From assembly GCF_905220565.1 (NCBI RefSeq), contig NC_059404.1, positions 4,306,472 to 4,370,471 on the forward strand: 64,000 nucleotides of DNA. The letters are read 5' to 3'. This document shows positions 33,001 through 45,900 of this stretch, piece by piece. The notes under the pieces were generated by a model. It saw only the letters and a program-made list of their open reading frames with translations. It was not told the DNA's origin and did not search any database. The translations under genes and the position numbers were made by a program. The DNA comes from Melitaea cinxia (lineage: Eukaryota; Arthropoda; Insecta; Lepidoptera; Nymphalidae). Each line of letters begins with the position of its first letter. The first letter of the stretch is position 1.

Positions 33001-36000
33001 TGAGTGTGTCAATCGTAGTATAATAGATAAGAGATGTGACGACTAGTTCGCGACTGTGCGGCTATTACTATAGTCGGCGACTAGTCGGCGACTATTAGGC
33101 AAATAGCGCCGACTATCCGGCGTCTTACTTTGTATTAGTCTAAGTTACGAACTAGTCGTGATCTTCACTCATCTGCTTAATGGATAATAAGTATTAAATA
33201 ATTATTTTCTTTAGTACGGTAAAGATAAATTGCGATAAAGTTGGTTGGAAAATTCATGGCCAATATATTATATGTATTTGGTAACCGCTATTCAAACCAG
33301 ACTTTTAGCAGGCAGCCCTATGTCATCGTATTCGCACTAAAACAGCGGTTATTTTGATGTGAGATTTATTTATTAAACATATGGATTAAAGTAACTAGAA
33401 CGATATATATTAATATACCTGTTTATATATGTTTACTATAGAAGCGAGCGAGCGACATACCGTGGCCAGGATTTTTCAGTCAATCTTTTCGCGATTATTT
33501 TTATATAATAAAAAAGTGCGTGTGCAAAGTAAACATGTCAGAAGTAAAACTTCTTTGGCAAACTAATTTTTGAGTCTCGTTTATATTTAAGTAAACAAAT
33601 CTAAAGCTTTAGATTTCCGTTCCAGTACCTTCGACAAAAATGTTGCCGTTTCATCAAAACGTTGCCGTTTCATCCGTAAAAATTTTACCCTCATGCGCTT
33701 GAAGAAGTTTCACTTCATAAACCTTGATTATTTATCAGTATTTCTATTTTATAGTCAGTCTTACACATTTTGAAATGTAAAACAAAGCAACCTTTCCTAT
33801 GGTAATCAATTTTTAAATTTACTTGCTTGTAAAGAAAGCATATCTACGACATTTATTAAACAAAACTAGTATCTTAATTAACAACATAATACCTTCTTAT
33901 CTTCATCAACCATTTATAATTCTTTTTTCTCATTGAAATAAAACACACTGAAATGGGTCGTCATTACGCTTTATCACCGGTAACTCACTCTAGGACCGCA
34001 GTTCATGCAGTACCTTTGACCTGTCAACTTGAAAATCTTCTATTTTTCTGATGCAAACTTTTGGCAATATTGCCAAATATTCCTCTACGTTACTGTATTG
34101 TCTTCATCGATGGAGGTGCTCTGTATATCATCTTACAAAAAAAAAACACCTCTGAACCTTACGGCAATCCGTTCGGCACTACCGAAATCCCTGAAACCGT
34201 GATCTGCAAGCCCGACTAGTCGGCTTTTTACAACGACTACGACGAATCGGCTTCTCGGCTATTCGGCCAGTCATAAACGGCACATCTCTAATAATAATTA
34301 CATTGACATCGCTCGCAGAAAGTGAAGGCGAATAACAATTACAAAAGAAATCATTTAAATTCTCAACTTTTTTTAGGACAATTCAAAATGGCAATTCATT
34401 GGAAAGCTATGTCGAGAAGCTATTATCACTGACACAAATATTTTCTAATCATAAAAAATCAACTTCTATTTAGTCGATTATTATATTATATTGATATTTT
34501 AGTCGCCGTCACAGGAGACCGAAGAGCTGGCAGCTACTTCGGACAAAGAATTAGTCTAGCTATTCAAAGGGGGAACGCTGCCAGTATCTTCGGAACCTTG
34601 CCTAAAGGGACTCCTTTTAATAATATTTTTAACCGACTTCCAAAAAAGGAGGAGGTTCTCAATTCGACTGTTTTTTTTTTATGTATGTTACATCAGAACT
34701 TTTGACCGGGTAGACCGATTTCGACAAATTTTGTTTTAATCGAAAGGTTTTGTGTGCCAATTGGTCCCATTTAAATTTATTTGAGATCTAACAACTACTT
34801 TTCGAGCTATATCTAATAATGCGTTTTTACTTGACGCTTTTTTCGTCGACCTACGTTGTATTATACCACATAACTTTCTACTGGATGTACCGATTTCTAT
34901 AATTCTTTTTTTGTTGGAAAGGGGATATCCTTAATTTGGTACCATGATAAGGAAACCAGGATCTGATGATGGGATCCTAGACAAATCGAGGGAAACTCTC
35001 GAAAATCCGCAATAACTTTTTACTGGGTGTACCGATTTTGATAATTTTTAATTTAATCGAAAGCTGATGTTTATCATGTGGTCACATATAAATTTTATCG
35101 AGATCTGATAACTACTTTTTGAGTAATCTTTGATAACGCGTAGTTGCTTGACTATTTTTTTGTCGATCTACGTTGTATTACTGTTGATGTAATTGAAGTC
35201 GGTTTTTTTTTCTTTTGCGAGCAAACACAATTATTTAGTTATTATATTATGTATATATAATATACTTAAGGATTTTTTTTAATTTAATGTAATTTATCTG
35301 TTAAAAATTGTGAAATACATAGTAAGATATATATATAACTAGCTGTGCCCGCGGCTTCGCCCGCGTTGAAATCAGTGTGTCACAAAGTTTTTCCGGCACA
35401 CTTCCAGTTAAACTCTCATTATAATCGGCTTAGCCGTTCCGTAAACCTTCCTCTTGAACCGCATGAAAATCCGTTCAGTAGATTTTGAGGAAGTCGATCA
35501 CATACACTTTTGGGGACTTTGTTTTATAATACACTAACTGTTGCCCGCGATTACATCCGCGTGGTTATGAACATATGTATTACTATTAAGATGTTTAACG
35601 CATTTTTTTTATTTCAGTCACTTGAAATGCTCATCACACTGAGTAACTTTTTAAAAGGCACAATTTAGTATAATTTAATACTTGTTTTTATAAAACCTCT
35701 CTATACACCACATTTTTAGTTTTATTTTCAGGCTGTATATGTTTCATACAAACTATCAACCCCAATTAAACCCCCTTAGCGGTGGAATATCGCTAAATCT
35801 CTCTACTCTACTACTATTATCTACTAACTATAATCTACCTCCCTGCCAAATTTCATCTTTATCCATCCTAGATGGATGGACCTTCCAGCTGTTTTTGGGT
35901 TCTCGTGATGAGTGAGTCAGTGACCTTTCTCTTTTATATATAGATTACGATGTATTATTTGGACACCTCCTCACCATCTATAGACCATATATTTTAAATT

Positions 36001-36912
36001 TCAAGTCTCTTACTTCAAAGACATAGAACTTTCATACAAATTTCCAACCCCCGTTTTATCCCCTTAGGGGTCGAGTTTCGTGAAATTTGTTCTTAGCGGA
36101 TGTTTACGCTCTATAAGGAACCTACCTATCAAACGTTAAATTTGTAGCTGTTATAGTTTCGGGGATTTCGTGATGAATGAGTCAATGTACCATCCCCCGA
36201 TTCAACCCCAAAAGGGAGTTGATTTCTAAAGATATATTATTTGAACACCTTCTCATCATCTATAGATCATACATTTTAAATTTCAAGTCTCTTACTTCAA
36301 AATCATAGGACGTTCATACAAACTTGCAACCCCCATTTCACCCCCTTAGGGGTCGAGTTTCGTAAAATCCGTTCTTAGCGGATGCCTACGTCTTATAAGG
36401 AGCCTACCTGCCAAATTTCAAGTTTGTATATGTTATAGTTTCGGAGATTTCGTGATGAATGACCTTTCGCGTTTATATATATTATAGATATAATATAATA
36501 TAATTTATTTTAAATTAATCCATTTAATAACTTTTTTTAGTGAAATAAATACTAAGTTAATAGAAAAAAAACTTCTATTTGAATAATGAAAATTACACGA
36601 TGCTTTTTAGAGAACAAAATGCAAAAGTTCTTTAAGTCCGTGGAGTCAATTGAAAAGAAATTGAAATTCTTTTTTATAGGAGTTTCAAAATGTCAGGATA
36701 CAAAAGAGGCAATATTTTTAACTTTTTTGCCAGCGTCCAGTGGTAAACCGCAAACGACTTAAAATTCATCGGCTTACGCATATGCACTTTTTATTTATGT
36801 TTCTTCTTATGGTATCGTACATTTGTGGATTGGGCAAAGAGACCTTGTAAAAAATAATAATAGAAATAAAATAGGTTAATAAACTATTAAAATTTATGTA
36901 AGTTTTTTCACT

Positions 36913-36974
<62 letters not shown>

Positions 36975-39900
36975 ATATTTGTAATATTTATAATCACATA
37001 ATCACTTTACAACATTTTTTTTTGTAAGATGTTTTTAAACAGGCTCGACTAAAACTCACTAAAAACGACAAAGTACTGAAAAAAATTTTGCTAGCCCATA
37101 TTATATAATCATTTGAAATAACTATACCAACTTCTTAAATTACCAGTTACTATAAAAACAACAATAAAACTGACCTCTGTCACACAAGACCGACTGAATA
37201 CTAGTAGATAAGTAAATAGATCATTGATTTATAAAAAACCCCAGTAACATAGATAGATAGAACTTTACTGAAGTCATTACCTTTATAATTAACTAGCTGT
37301 ACCAACTTAGAAACCTTTGTGGGCTCATGCACAACTGCTGATGATCATGACATGATCAAATGCATAGTTTACGATTCTATAAAGGACATAAAGACAAACA
37401 TTCATTTATACAGGGTTACTTGTAAAACACCAGCATCCTTGCAGGACAAGATAGCTAACATTATGTACAACAACATTTGTTCTACGACTTTTGACATAAC
37501 TCAATACATTAATTAAAAATAATTTTTTAAGCTTTTACTGTACTGTCCTAACATTTGTAAGTCTATGTTTCATTGATTCGTTCATTATCGAAAGGACGAC
37601 GCGACGCTCGCGCGCGCATGCACTGCTAATAATAATAATAAATAACACTTTCTCTGCCCGATAATTCTAGTTAATAAAATAATTCAAGTTAATAATATAA
37701 ATTGCTTGGTGGGTTTGTAGGCAGTATCACAGTATGTATGTCGCAGTGACTTAGGTAAATGTGTATGTAAGTTAGCTATCTGAATTCTGAACATCCAAAA
37801 TATGTGAAAATTATTAACTTAGCTTATTATTATTCTTTACCGTTTACTAAAGTTTAATTAAACCAAATTAATATTAAATATTGGTAGCTGGGTATTATTC
37901 ACTTTTCATTGTTTAATGCAGGCGAATTAAAAAAGTGGAATCAGCGTATTTACAATAATTAAAAATAAAAAAATAATTGACAATAAAATAATATTTACAA
38001 ACTAAATTCCTATTACCTCTACATCGCGCACATAGCGTTCAAAATAGTCACCATCACAACCAACACACAGACCACACCTAAAAATCAGCTGTTCACAAAC
38101 ACGTGCTAACACTTCCGAATTCGTTTTCATTTGATAATAATCATCCTCATTCCTCACCATTTCCGTGTATTCGACATTAGAATAGCAGTACGCCATGGTT
38201 ATAAAATTACTTTAGTACAGATACAATACATCGATCGATACGAGTAAAATAAATACGAGTGGCACACAAAATCATATGACGCGGGCGCATCAAAGTCGCC
38301 GCACCGACTGCTTCGGCTAGCGAAATAGTTCAAGTTCAAGGGCACTAGCGCCGCTCCGGCCCTTCCTTCCCCCCTCACATTCACGCCCGCAAGTAGTAAC
38401 TGTTTACCTAATATTTGGGATGCGCGTAGAGTTTATAACATTCAAACGGGAAATTAAATTAATATTTTTTTTTGTATGAAAGTAAAATCTAACAAATTAT
38501 CAAAAGTCATAGAACAAATGTTGTTACTTATGATGTTAGCTATCTTGTCCTGCAAGGATGCTGGTGTTTTACAAATAACCCTGTATATATAATAAAAAAG
38601 GAAATTACAAAACATTCACAAGTTAAGTGCGCGAAGGCGTCCTACTGCTATTAGCAATCTATACCTAACAACATTTTGTGAAAGTAAAAAAAAAGGTGTA
38701 AAGTATGCAAATTAAGACATATAGACCTACGTGTAGGGAAGCTAAGTAACTGTAATAATACATATCTTAAGTTACCATCTTTATTTTATTATCTGTGCAT
38801 ATTAGCGAAAGAAGGGCTGATCTGGTAATTAGTTAGTTAACTATATTTTAATAAATCTATATCAAATAACTACGTAAGAAAACGTATTTCGCACGCATTA
38901 ATCTTTCTTGAAGTAAGATTTATTTTGATAAAATTTAAAACGGTTAAAGACTGCTACGATCACTTTCGCTACATTGAAACTTATAACGAAAAGATTATCT
39001 TACTTTCTATGCCATATATTGATATATTACATATGTTTTTAAAATATTGAACTTATTAAAAAATATTATATTTAAGTATTATTATAACTACACAGGTAGT
39101 CTTGCGGTTTTAACCACGTAATAATATCCGATTCGATGAGAATGTCGAGAAAAAAACTAACCTATGTCTTACTCCAGTTCTCCAGCTATCTACGTATGCA
39201 CTATTCAGTTCACTAGTTTTTATTTTTCATGAAAGAGTAACATTAAACATCTATCCATTTATCCTTACAAAATTTTGTATTGGTATAACAGTAGTAGGAT
39301 ACCTAAAAAAATTACATGAATTGAAAACATTCAACATTAATTGGTATATCATTACATAGTATAAAACAAAGTCGCTTCCCGCTGTCTGTATGCTTAGACC
39401 TTTAAAACTACGCAACGGATTTTGATGCGGTTTTTTTTTGTAAATTGAGTGATTCATGTAAGTATAATATAGTAGAGGAACACCGATAGTTTTTACAAAT
39501 GTGCGAAGCCGAGGCGGGTCGCTAATATTGTAGTATACTTAAAACTAACACTCGTCACTTACACTCGATCACAGTACATTATCAAATGTTTTTTAAATAA
39601 TTGTGTCTACTCGCAAACGAAAAAAAAACAACTTCGAAAAGTAATACAACGTAGATCGACGAAAAAATAGTCAAGTAAATACGCATTATTAGATATAACT
39701 CGAAAAGTACTAGTCAGATCATGATTAATTTTTAAATGGGACTACATGACAAGCACCACCTTTCGATTAAATACACAATCATCGAAATCGGTCCATCCAG
39801 TTGTCGCACCGAAGACGCTGCTGTCCGTCTTCGGCATGTGTATTTCAAAACCAGCAGTTTAATGGTTATCCCGCTATCGGTCGTCTTTTTAAGTTCTAAG

Positions 39901-42900
39901 GTGGTAGTGGAACTATGTTATTCCTTAGTCGCCTCTTACGATTGCTATAGCGATCTCTTATTGCTATAGCGATAATAAAAAGTATAAAATGATCAGTAAC
40001 AATAAAATGATACTATTGTTATTTATGCATACATAGGTAGGTAGGCTTTAATAGCTGAAATTATCGTTTGCGACCTAAATATTTGTCGATGGTATGCGGC
40101 TGCTCATCGGTCGGTACATGTCATTGATCGTCATGTTTTGCATCACACCTATGTACCTATTATTAGACGTTTAGTTATTCCGGTTTCTAGTGATTTCGAT
40201 TTTCGATTTAGTTTTTAATAATGCCATATAGTATTTAAATTTAGAAAACCATACCATATTTCTTATTATAGGGATGTCCGGTTTTGATTTCACTCATGAA
40301 CGTAGAATTTTGTTATAAATTTAATTTATTTTATTTATTAATAACATCAAAATTCAAATAATTTCAATTTATTTTATAAAAATGTATTTTTATTAAATTT
40401 CACTGTCGAATATCACATTACAGATAATCCAAATTAATAATTTTTAATTTAGTATTACCTAAAATTCTTCATTTTAACGTATCAGATAAAGTTATACTAT
40501 GTAAAAGTAACGTATCAGATAAAGTTATACTATGTAAAGGTATTATGGATTAGGAACCTAAACGTCATATATTTTTTGTAAAAAAATTTTACTTATATTA
40601 CAATTTTAATTTCATTGTAGTAACAATGTGAACGTTGACATCTGTAGGTTTAATAGAAAGGTGAATTGAAAACAATATACAATACATTGAAACAATATAG
40701 TGTAGCGCGTATACTCGTAATAAAAATTAATCCTGAGCGCAAAACTCGAGAACGGCTGACCCTTGAATCCTTTTAATTCAGCTCTATCTAAAAATCTGCT
40801 TTTAGCGGACGTCTGCTAACTATAAATTACCTGCCTGCCAAATTTCATCTTTATGCGTCCAGCGGTTATAGAGACTTTGTGATGAGTGAATGGCCTAACG
40901 ATTTTATATATAAGACCTGGGTATCGAGCTTTGCTCGGGATATATATATAATCGTGTTTTTTGGAAATTATATTTAAATATGAATAACATAAACCAAACA
41001 CTCATTGGCTTAGTGTTGCTTAACAACTACTCAAGTAGTATTAGTGTTTTTTTAAGTATACTTAGATACGAATAAGATCCGTTGATAAAGGGCTCCTATT
41101 AATAGTTTTACTCACAAAAGAGGGACCTTGAAAAAAGGGAAAAAAGTAATCGGACTGGAAAAATCTGGATTTGAACCGGGTCTTCTGATTTCAGCACAGC
41201 CCGATTTCCCACCTGAGCTAGTATAAGTTTATAGATGGCGGCGAAATTTACCTTCTTATTCTAATGATATTGTAGCAGATTTCCATTGCCTGAAAATACG
41301 GTGAAAACAACATTTTCTAAAATTGAATCCTAGCTAGATCGATTTATCGCCCCCATAACCACCTGCATACTAAATTTCATGAAAACCGTTGGAGCCGTTT
41401 CCGAGATTTAGATTATATATACATAAAAGAATTGCTCATTTAAAGTGTAAATAAATATATATCAGTCGGTCAGTCAGTTCAGCCTATTGCAGTCCATAGT
41501 ATGCTGGACATAAAACTTCCCAAGTTCGCGCCAGACATCCTAGTTTTCCGTAATCCTCACCCAGCATACACCGGTAATCTTACGTAGATCTTCGGTCCAG
41601 CAGGCCGGAGAACGTATTATACACCTCAGGACAAGTCTGCTCCAACAGCCATCGGTCCTACGAGTATTAAAATTTAACCCCGTTATGAATAACAAGTGTA
41701 CACTTTCAATAGTCTTTAGTTGACAAGCGGTCGTGTCGATGACCTCTTAGCGGGACAAAAAATTTGCGAATTTGTTGCAACTGTGTCGTTACTTTTGTGG
41801 GTCGATTGCTTGGTCCTTTTGTAAAAATAAATCTTGATTCACAAAAAGTTAATCAACTTTTATAAATTTAAAAGTGTTGGATAATAATTACATAATTGAA
41901 ACACTTTTTTTCTTTCCAATCTAAAACTATAATTTCTACTTCATATTATAAGAAAACAATTATTAAAATACTAAGTGATAATAAATAACGAGTACAACAA
42001 ATACGAGAAAAACCTAAATAAAATTAAGAAATTTATCTTCAATAACAATAGATTAGGAAGCGTGTTTGAGTGTGTTTATATTTAGCCTATGACAACGATA
42101 AGAGATTTGTTATTTATTCTATCTAGTATAACTTTACTGTAACCATAATTATGTTGACAGAGCAATATAATAGTGTACAGCTATATATTACAGCAACCAC
42201 CTGAGGAGAAAGCTATTTTCTAAGAAAACCCGTCAAATACATATAAGAACGACCGTAGAGAATTGTCCACCGTAAAAATAACCGTTAACCTATTTTTAAA
42301 AACAATTATGACTTCATGTGTCATTTTAGAGCATTTGTATAAATTGAATAACTTATTTAGATGTTTTTAGTGCATTTTAGATTCGATGGATATTTATACA
42401 ATTTTGGCCCCTGAAGGCGTAAAATGATCGCGACCGACCTCACCCTCCGACCCTTCTCTTATATACATATAGAGAATAAGGCCGATGTCCAGCAGTGAGA
42501 TGTTACAGACTGAAACAATGAATCAACTTCCTTCTTCAGTCTATCACATTAAAATGTATACTGCATATATTATATTATTAGATTACTGGAGTTGTTATCA
42601 TTACACGTTTTGTCAGTCCAAAATTGATGATTTAAGTATTCATTTATGTAAAGTTTGATAGATTTGATCGATCATTCACAAAAGATATAATTATTTTTAT
42701 CAACTACTATTTTGCATAAACAAACTTATACTTAAATTTTTCTCACGATTAAACTAATTACACCGTGCTTTAAAATATGTTTTTATTTAACATAATATTA
42801 TACAGAGATAAGAGAGACAGTCGAATATAAATTTTTCGTGTTAATTCTTAATGGAATTTTTAAATAACTCGAGTATAATATAAACAGGGAATGATTAATA

Positions 42901-45900
42901 TATCTTATAATAAAAAATTGGAATAATTTACAAAAAAAATGTAAGATGACTAACAAAATTAAGTGTGCAACGTGGTTTCGCTCGGTTTCATTTACGACGC
43001 TTGCAGACTGGCTGTCGTTTGTACTTGCTTTTGTATGAGTCATAGTATGTCTCAATCTATCTTGATAAAATGTTTTTTGTATTCGATTTTTTTAAATATA
43101 TAACTAGATCGGCAACAAGCATACGGCTCACCTGATGGTAAGCGATTACCGTAGCTTATAGACATCTGCAACACCAAAAGCATCGCAAGCGCGTTGCCCT
43201 CTCTTTAATTCCCTTTAGCCACCAACAGGAATACAATACTGCTTGAAAACAATATTACTTAGCTGTGATCTTCTGTAAGGTCAAGGTACTACCTCAGTCG
43301 GGCTGTTCCATTTTGAGCAGGAAATTTCCTGCTATGCCCTACCCCAGTTAAATTAGTTGATACGACTACTTTCTTCTTCTAAATAGTGAGTATAGAGTAA
43401 TACAAAAAAACTTTCAAACTGCTAAGTCTAAAATATTAGAACTATTTACTAACGTTTTGTTTATGAAAGCTTTCTCCTTTATTACTCGTAGAGTCCAAGG
43501 TTCTTTCAAGGATTTTACAATTGAAGTGCAATTAAACGCACACAAGAGAGATATTAAGATATAAGATAATATGAGCTTAAGATTAAGATAGAAACGTAGT
43601 GCCTACCAACAAAAATGGTGCTACTAATGCCGTATTTTTAATTTACGTTATTATCATTGTAATTCATCACATCACATCATCATAAAATATAAATATTTAA
43701 AACAAAAATAAACAAATTTAGTGAACAATTTAAAGTAAATCATCATCATCATCATTATAACTTCAGCCTATCGCAGACCACTGCTGGACATAGTTTTCCA
43801 CAATTTCGTGCCAAAAATGGCTTAAACTCATGTGTGTTGCAGATAGTCACCACGCTGGGTAGGCGGGTTGGTGACCGCAGGGCTGACTTTGTCTTCGGTC
43901 TGTGTATTTGGAAGCCAGCAGTTGGATGGTTATCCCACCATCGGTCGGCTTTAACAGTTCCAAGGGGGTAGTGGAACTGCGTTATCACTTAGTCGCCTCT
44001 TACGAAACCCATGAGAAAGAGAGGGGGTGGCTATATTCATTACTGCCGTAGCCACACAACTTAAATAATAATTTAAAGTTAATAATTTATTCAAATATGT
44101 TTAATCATAAAGCCATTATTTAATATTTTAAATTTAATTATAAAATCATGTTTTTTGGAAATCATATTTAAATACGAATAAGATATTGATATAATTGTGT
44201 TTGCAAGCAAACGAAAAAAACCGACTTCAATTATATCGACAAGTAATACAACGTAAGTAGACGTAAAAATAGTCAAGTAAATACGCATTATCAAAGATTA
44301 CTCCAAAAGTTGTAATCAGATCTCGATGAAATTTAAATGTGGCCTTATGATAAACATCAGCTTTCGATTAACTTAAAAATCATCAACATCAGTACACCCA
44401 GTAAAAAGTTATGCGAATTTTCGAGAGTTTCCCTCGATTTCTCGAGGATCCCATTATCAGATCCTGGTTTCCTTATCTTGGTACCACAACAGGGATATCC
44501 CCTTTCAAACAAAAAAAGAATTATCAAAATCGGTTGATAAACGACGAAGTTATCCCCGAACATACATAAAAATATATAATATATATATATATATATATAC
44601 GGTCGAATTGAGTAACCTCCTCCTGTTTTTTTGAAGTCGGTTAAAAATATGAATAATATTTTCCGATTTTACCGATGTAATAATAAAAAATATGAACTGG
44701 TTTGCTAAATAAAATACCATGAGTGTAATTAGAAACAAATGGAAAAAAATAATCAATCTCTGGAGACATATGGATTTAAACCGTAGTCTTCTCGGTCGTC
44801 CCCGACCGACCAATTTCCCGCCTGAGCTATTATGAGTACAACTTTATTGACAGTTGCGAAATCTACCTGCGAATTCTAACGATATTGTAGCCATTTTTTC
44901 GTCGCCTAAAAACAGGGATAAAACGACATTTTCTAAAAATGAATCCTAGCTATATCGATTTAGCGCCCCCAAAATCTCCTGCATACTAAATTTCATGAAA
45001 ATCATTGGAGCCGTTTCCAAGATTCAGATATTTATATATACTTAAGTATACAAGAATTGTTCGTTTTATTAGATACATGTATGGAACATGCACTTACGTG
45101 CAATGTAAATTAAAAACATGCAATAAAACAGCCACATCGCGGGGTATCACATAGCTAACAGGAAAAATCATCATCAGTTGTACGTACAGGAATCTTGATC
45201 GTTTTAATAGTAGTTGAAACCTGTGCCTCAAGTATAAATTAATTGAATATTGCCTGACGCATGACATTAGTAGGTAATTCAATTTTAAATGCAGCAAAGG
45301 AAATGTATACTACAGGTACTGTCCTCAGTACCTAAGTACTGAGGACAAATTACGTGAAAGTATTTAAATGTTTTAAAGTATAATTTGTTGACGTCAAATT
45401 TAGTTTTATAATATTCAACAGTTTTAACTAGGTATAAATTTGTTTATTATGTTAAAAATTGTAAAAATTAGAATCTCTCATTACAGGAAATCTTGAAACA
45501 ACTTCAATACATATGTAGATATTTACTACTACATATTCGTGTTTGTATTACGAGTTTTTCACTGGTGATCTCCTTCTACAAACATCTTTATAGATTAGAT
45601 GGCAAACGACGTCGCAGGCTACAACTAGTATCGTTGTAATGCTGTGCGAATACTATTTTACCTAATACAATAACGACGTGAACATTGTTTGAAGCTCTTC
45701 ACTTTTATTTATTTTAATGATTGCAGTGTCCCACGTAAAAGACAATTTAAATCAGTCATCGAAATTGATATTATTTCATGTTGTTTTTTTTTTCTCAATC
45801 GCTACCAGTAGGTACCTGCTGGCAGCAGTAATTTATCAAGAGAAACTTCTAGGTCAAAAGAGTTCATTATTTACCGCGAAACAAATCTTAATACATAAAA

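Noticed and set aside
37319..37516. 65-codon plus-strand open frame
   Set aside because: It largely overlaps the inverted end of the deleted transposon at 37409-38587 and has no protein features.
41165..41230. Possible tRNA gene on the minus strand
   Set aside because: Good A and B boxes but no acceptor-stem pairing and no clear anticodon stem. The same unit recurs at 44.77 kb as part of a repeat.
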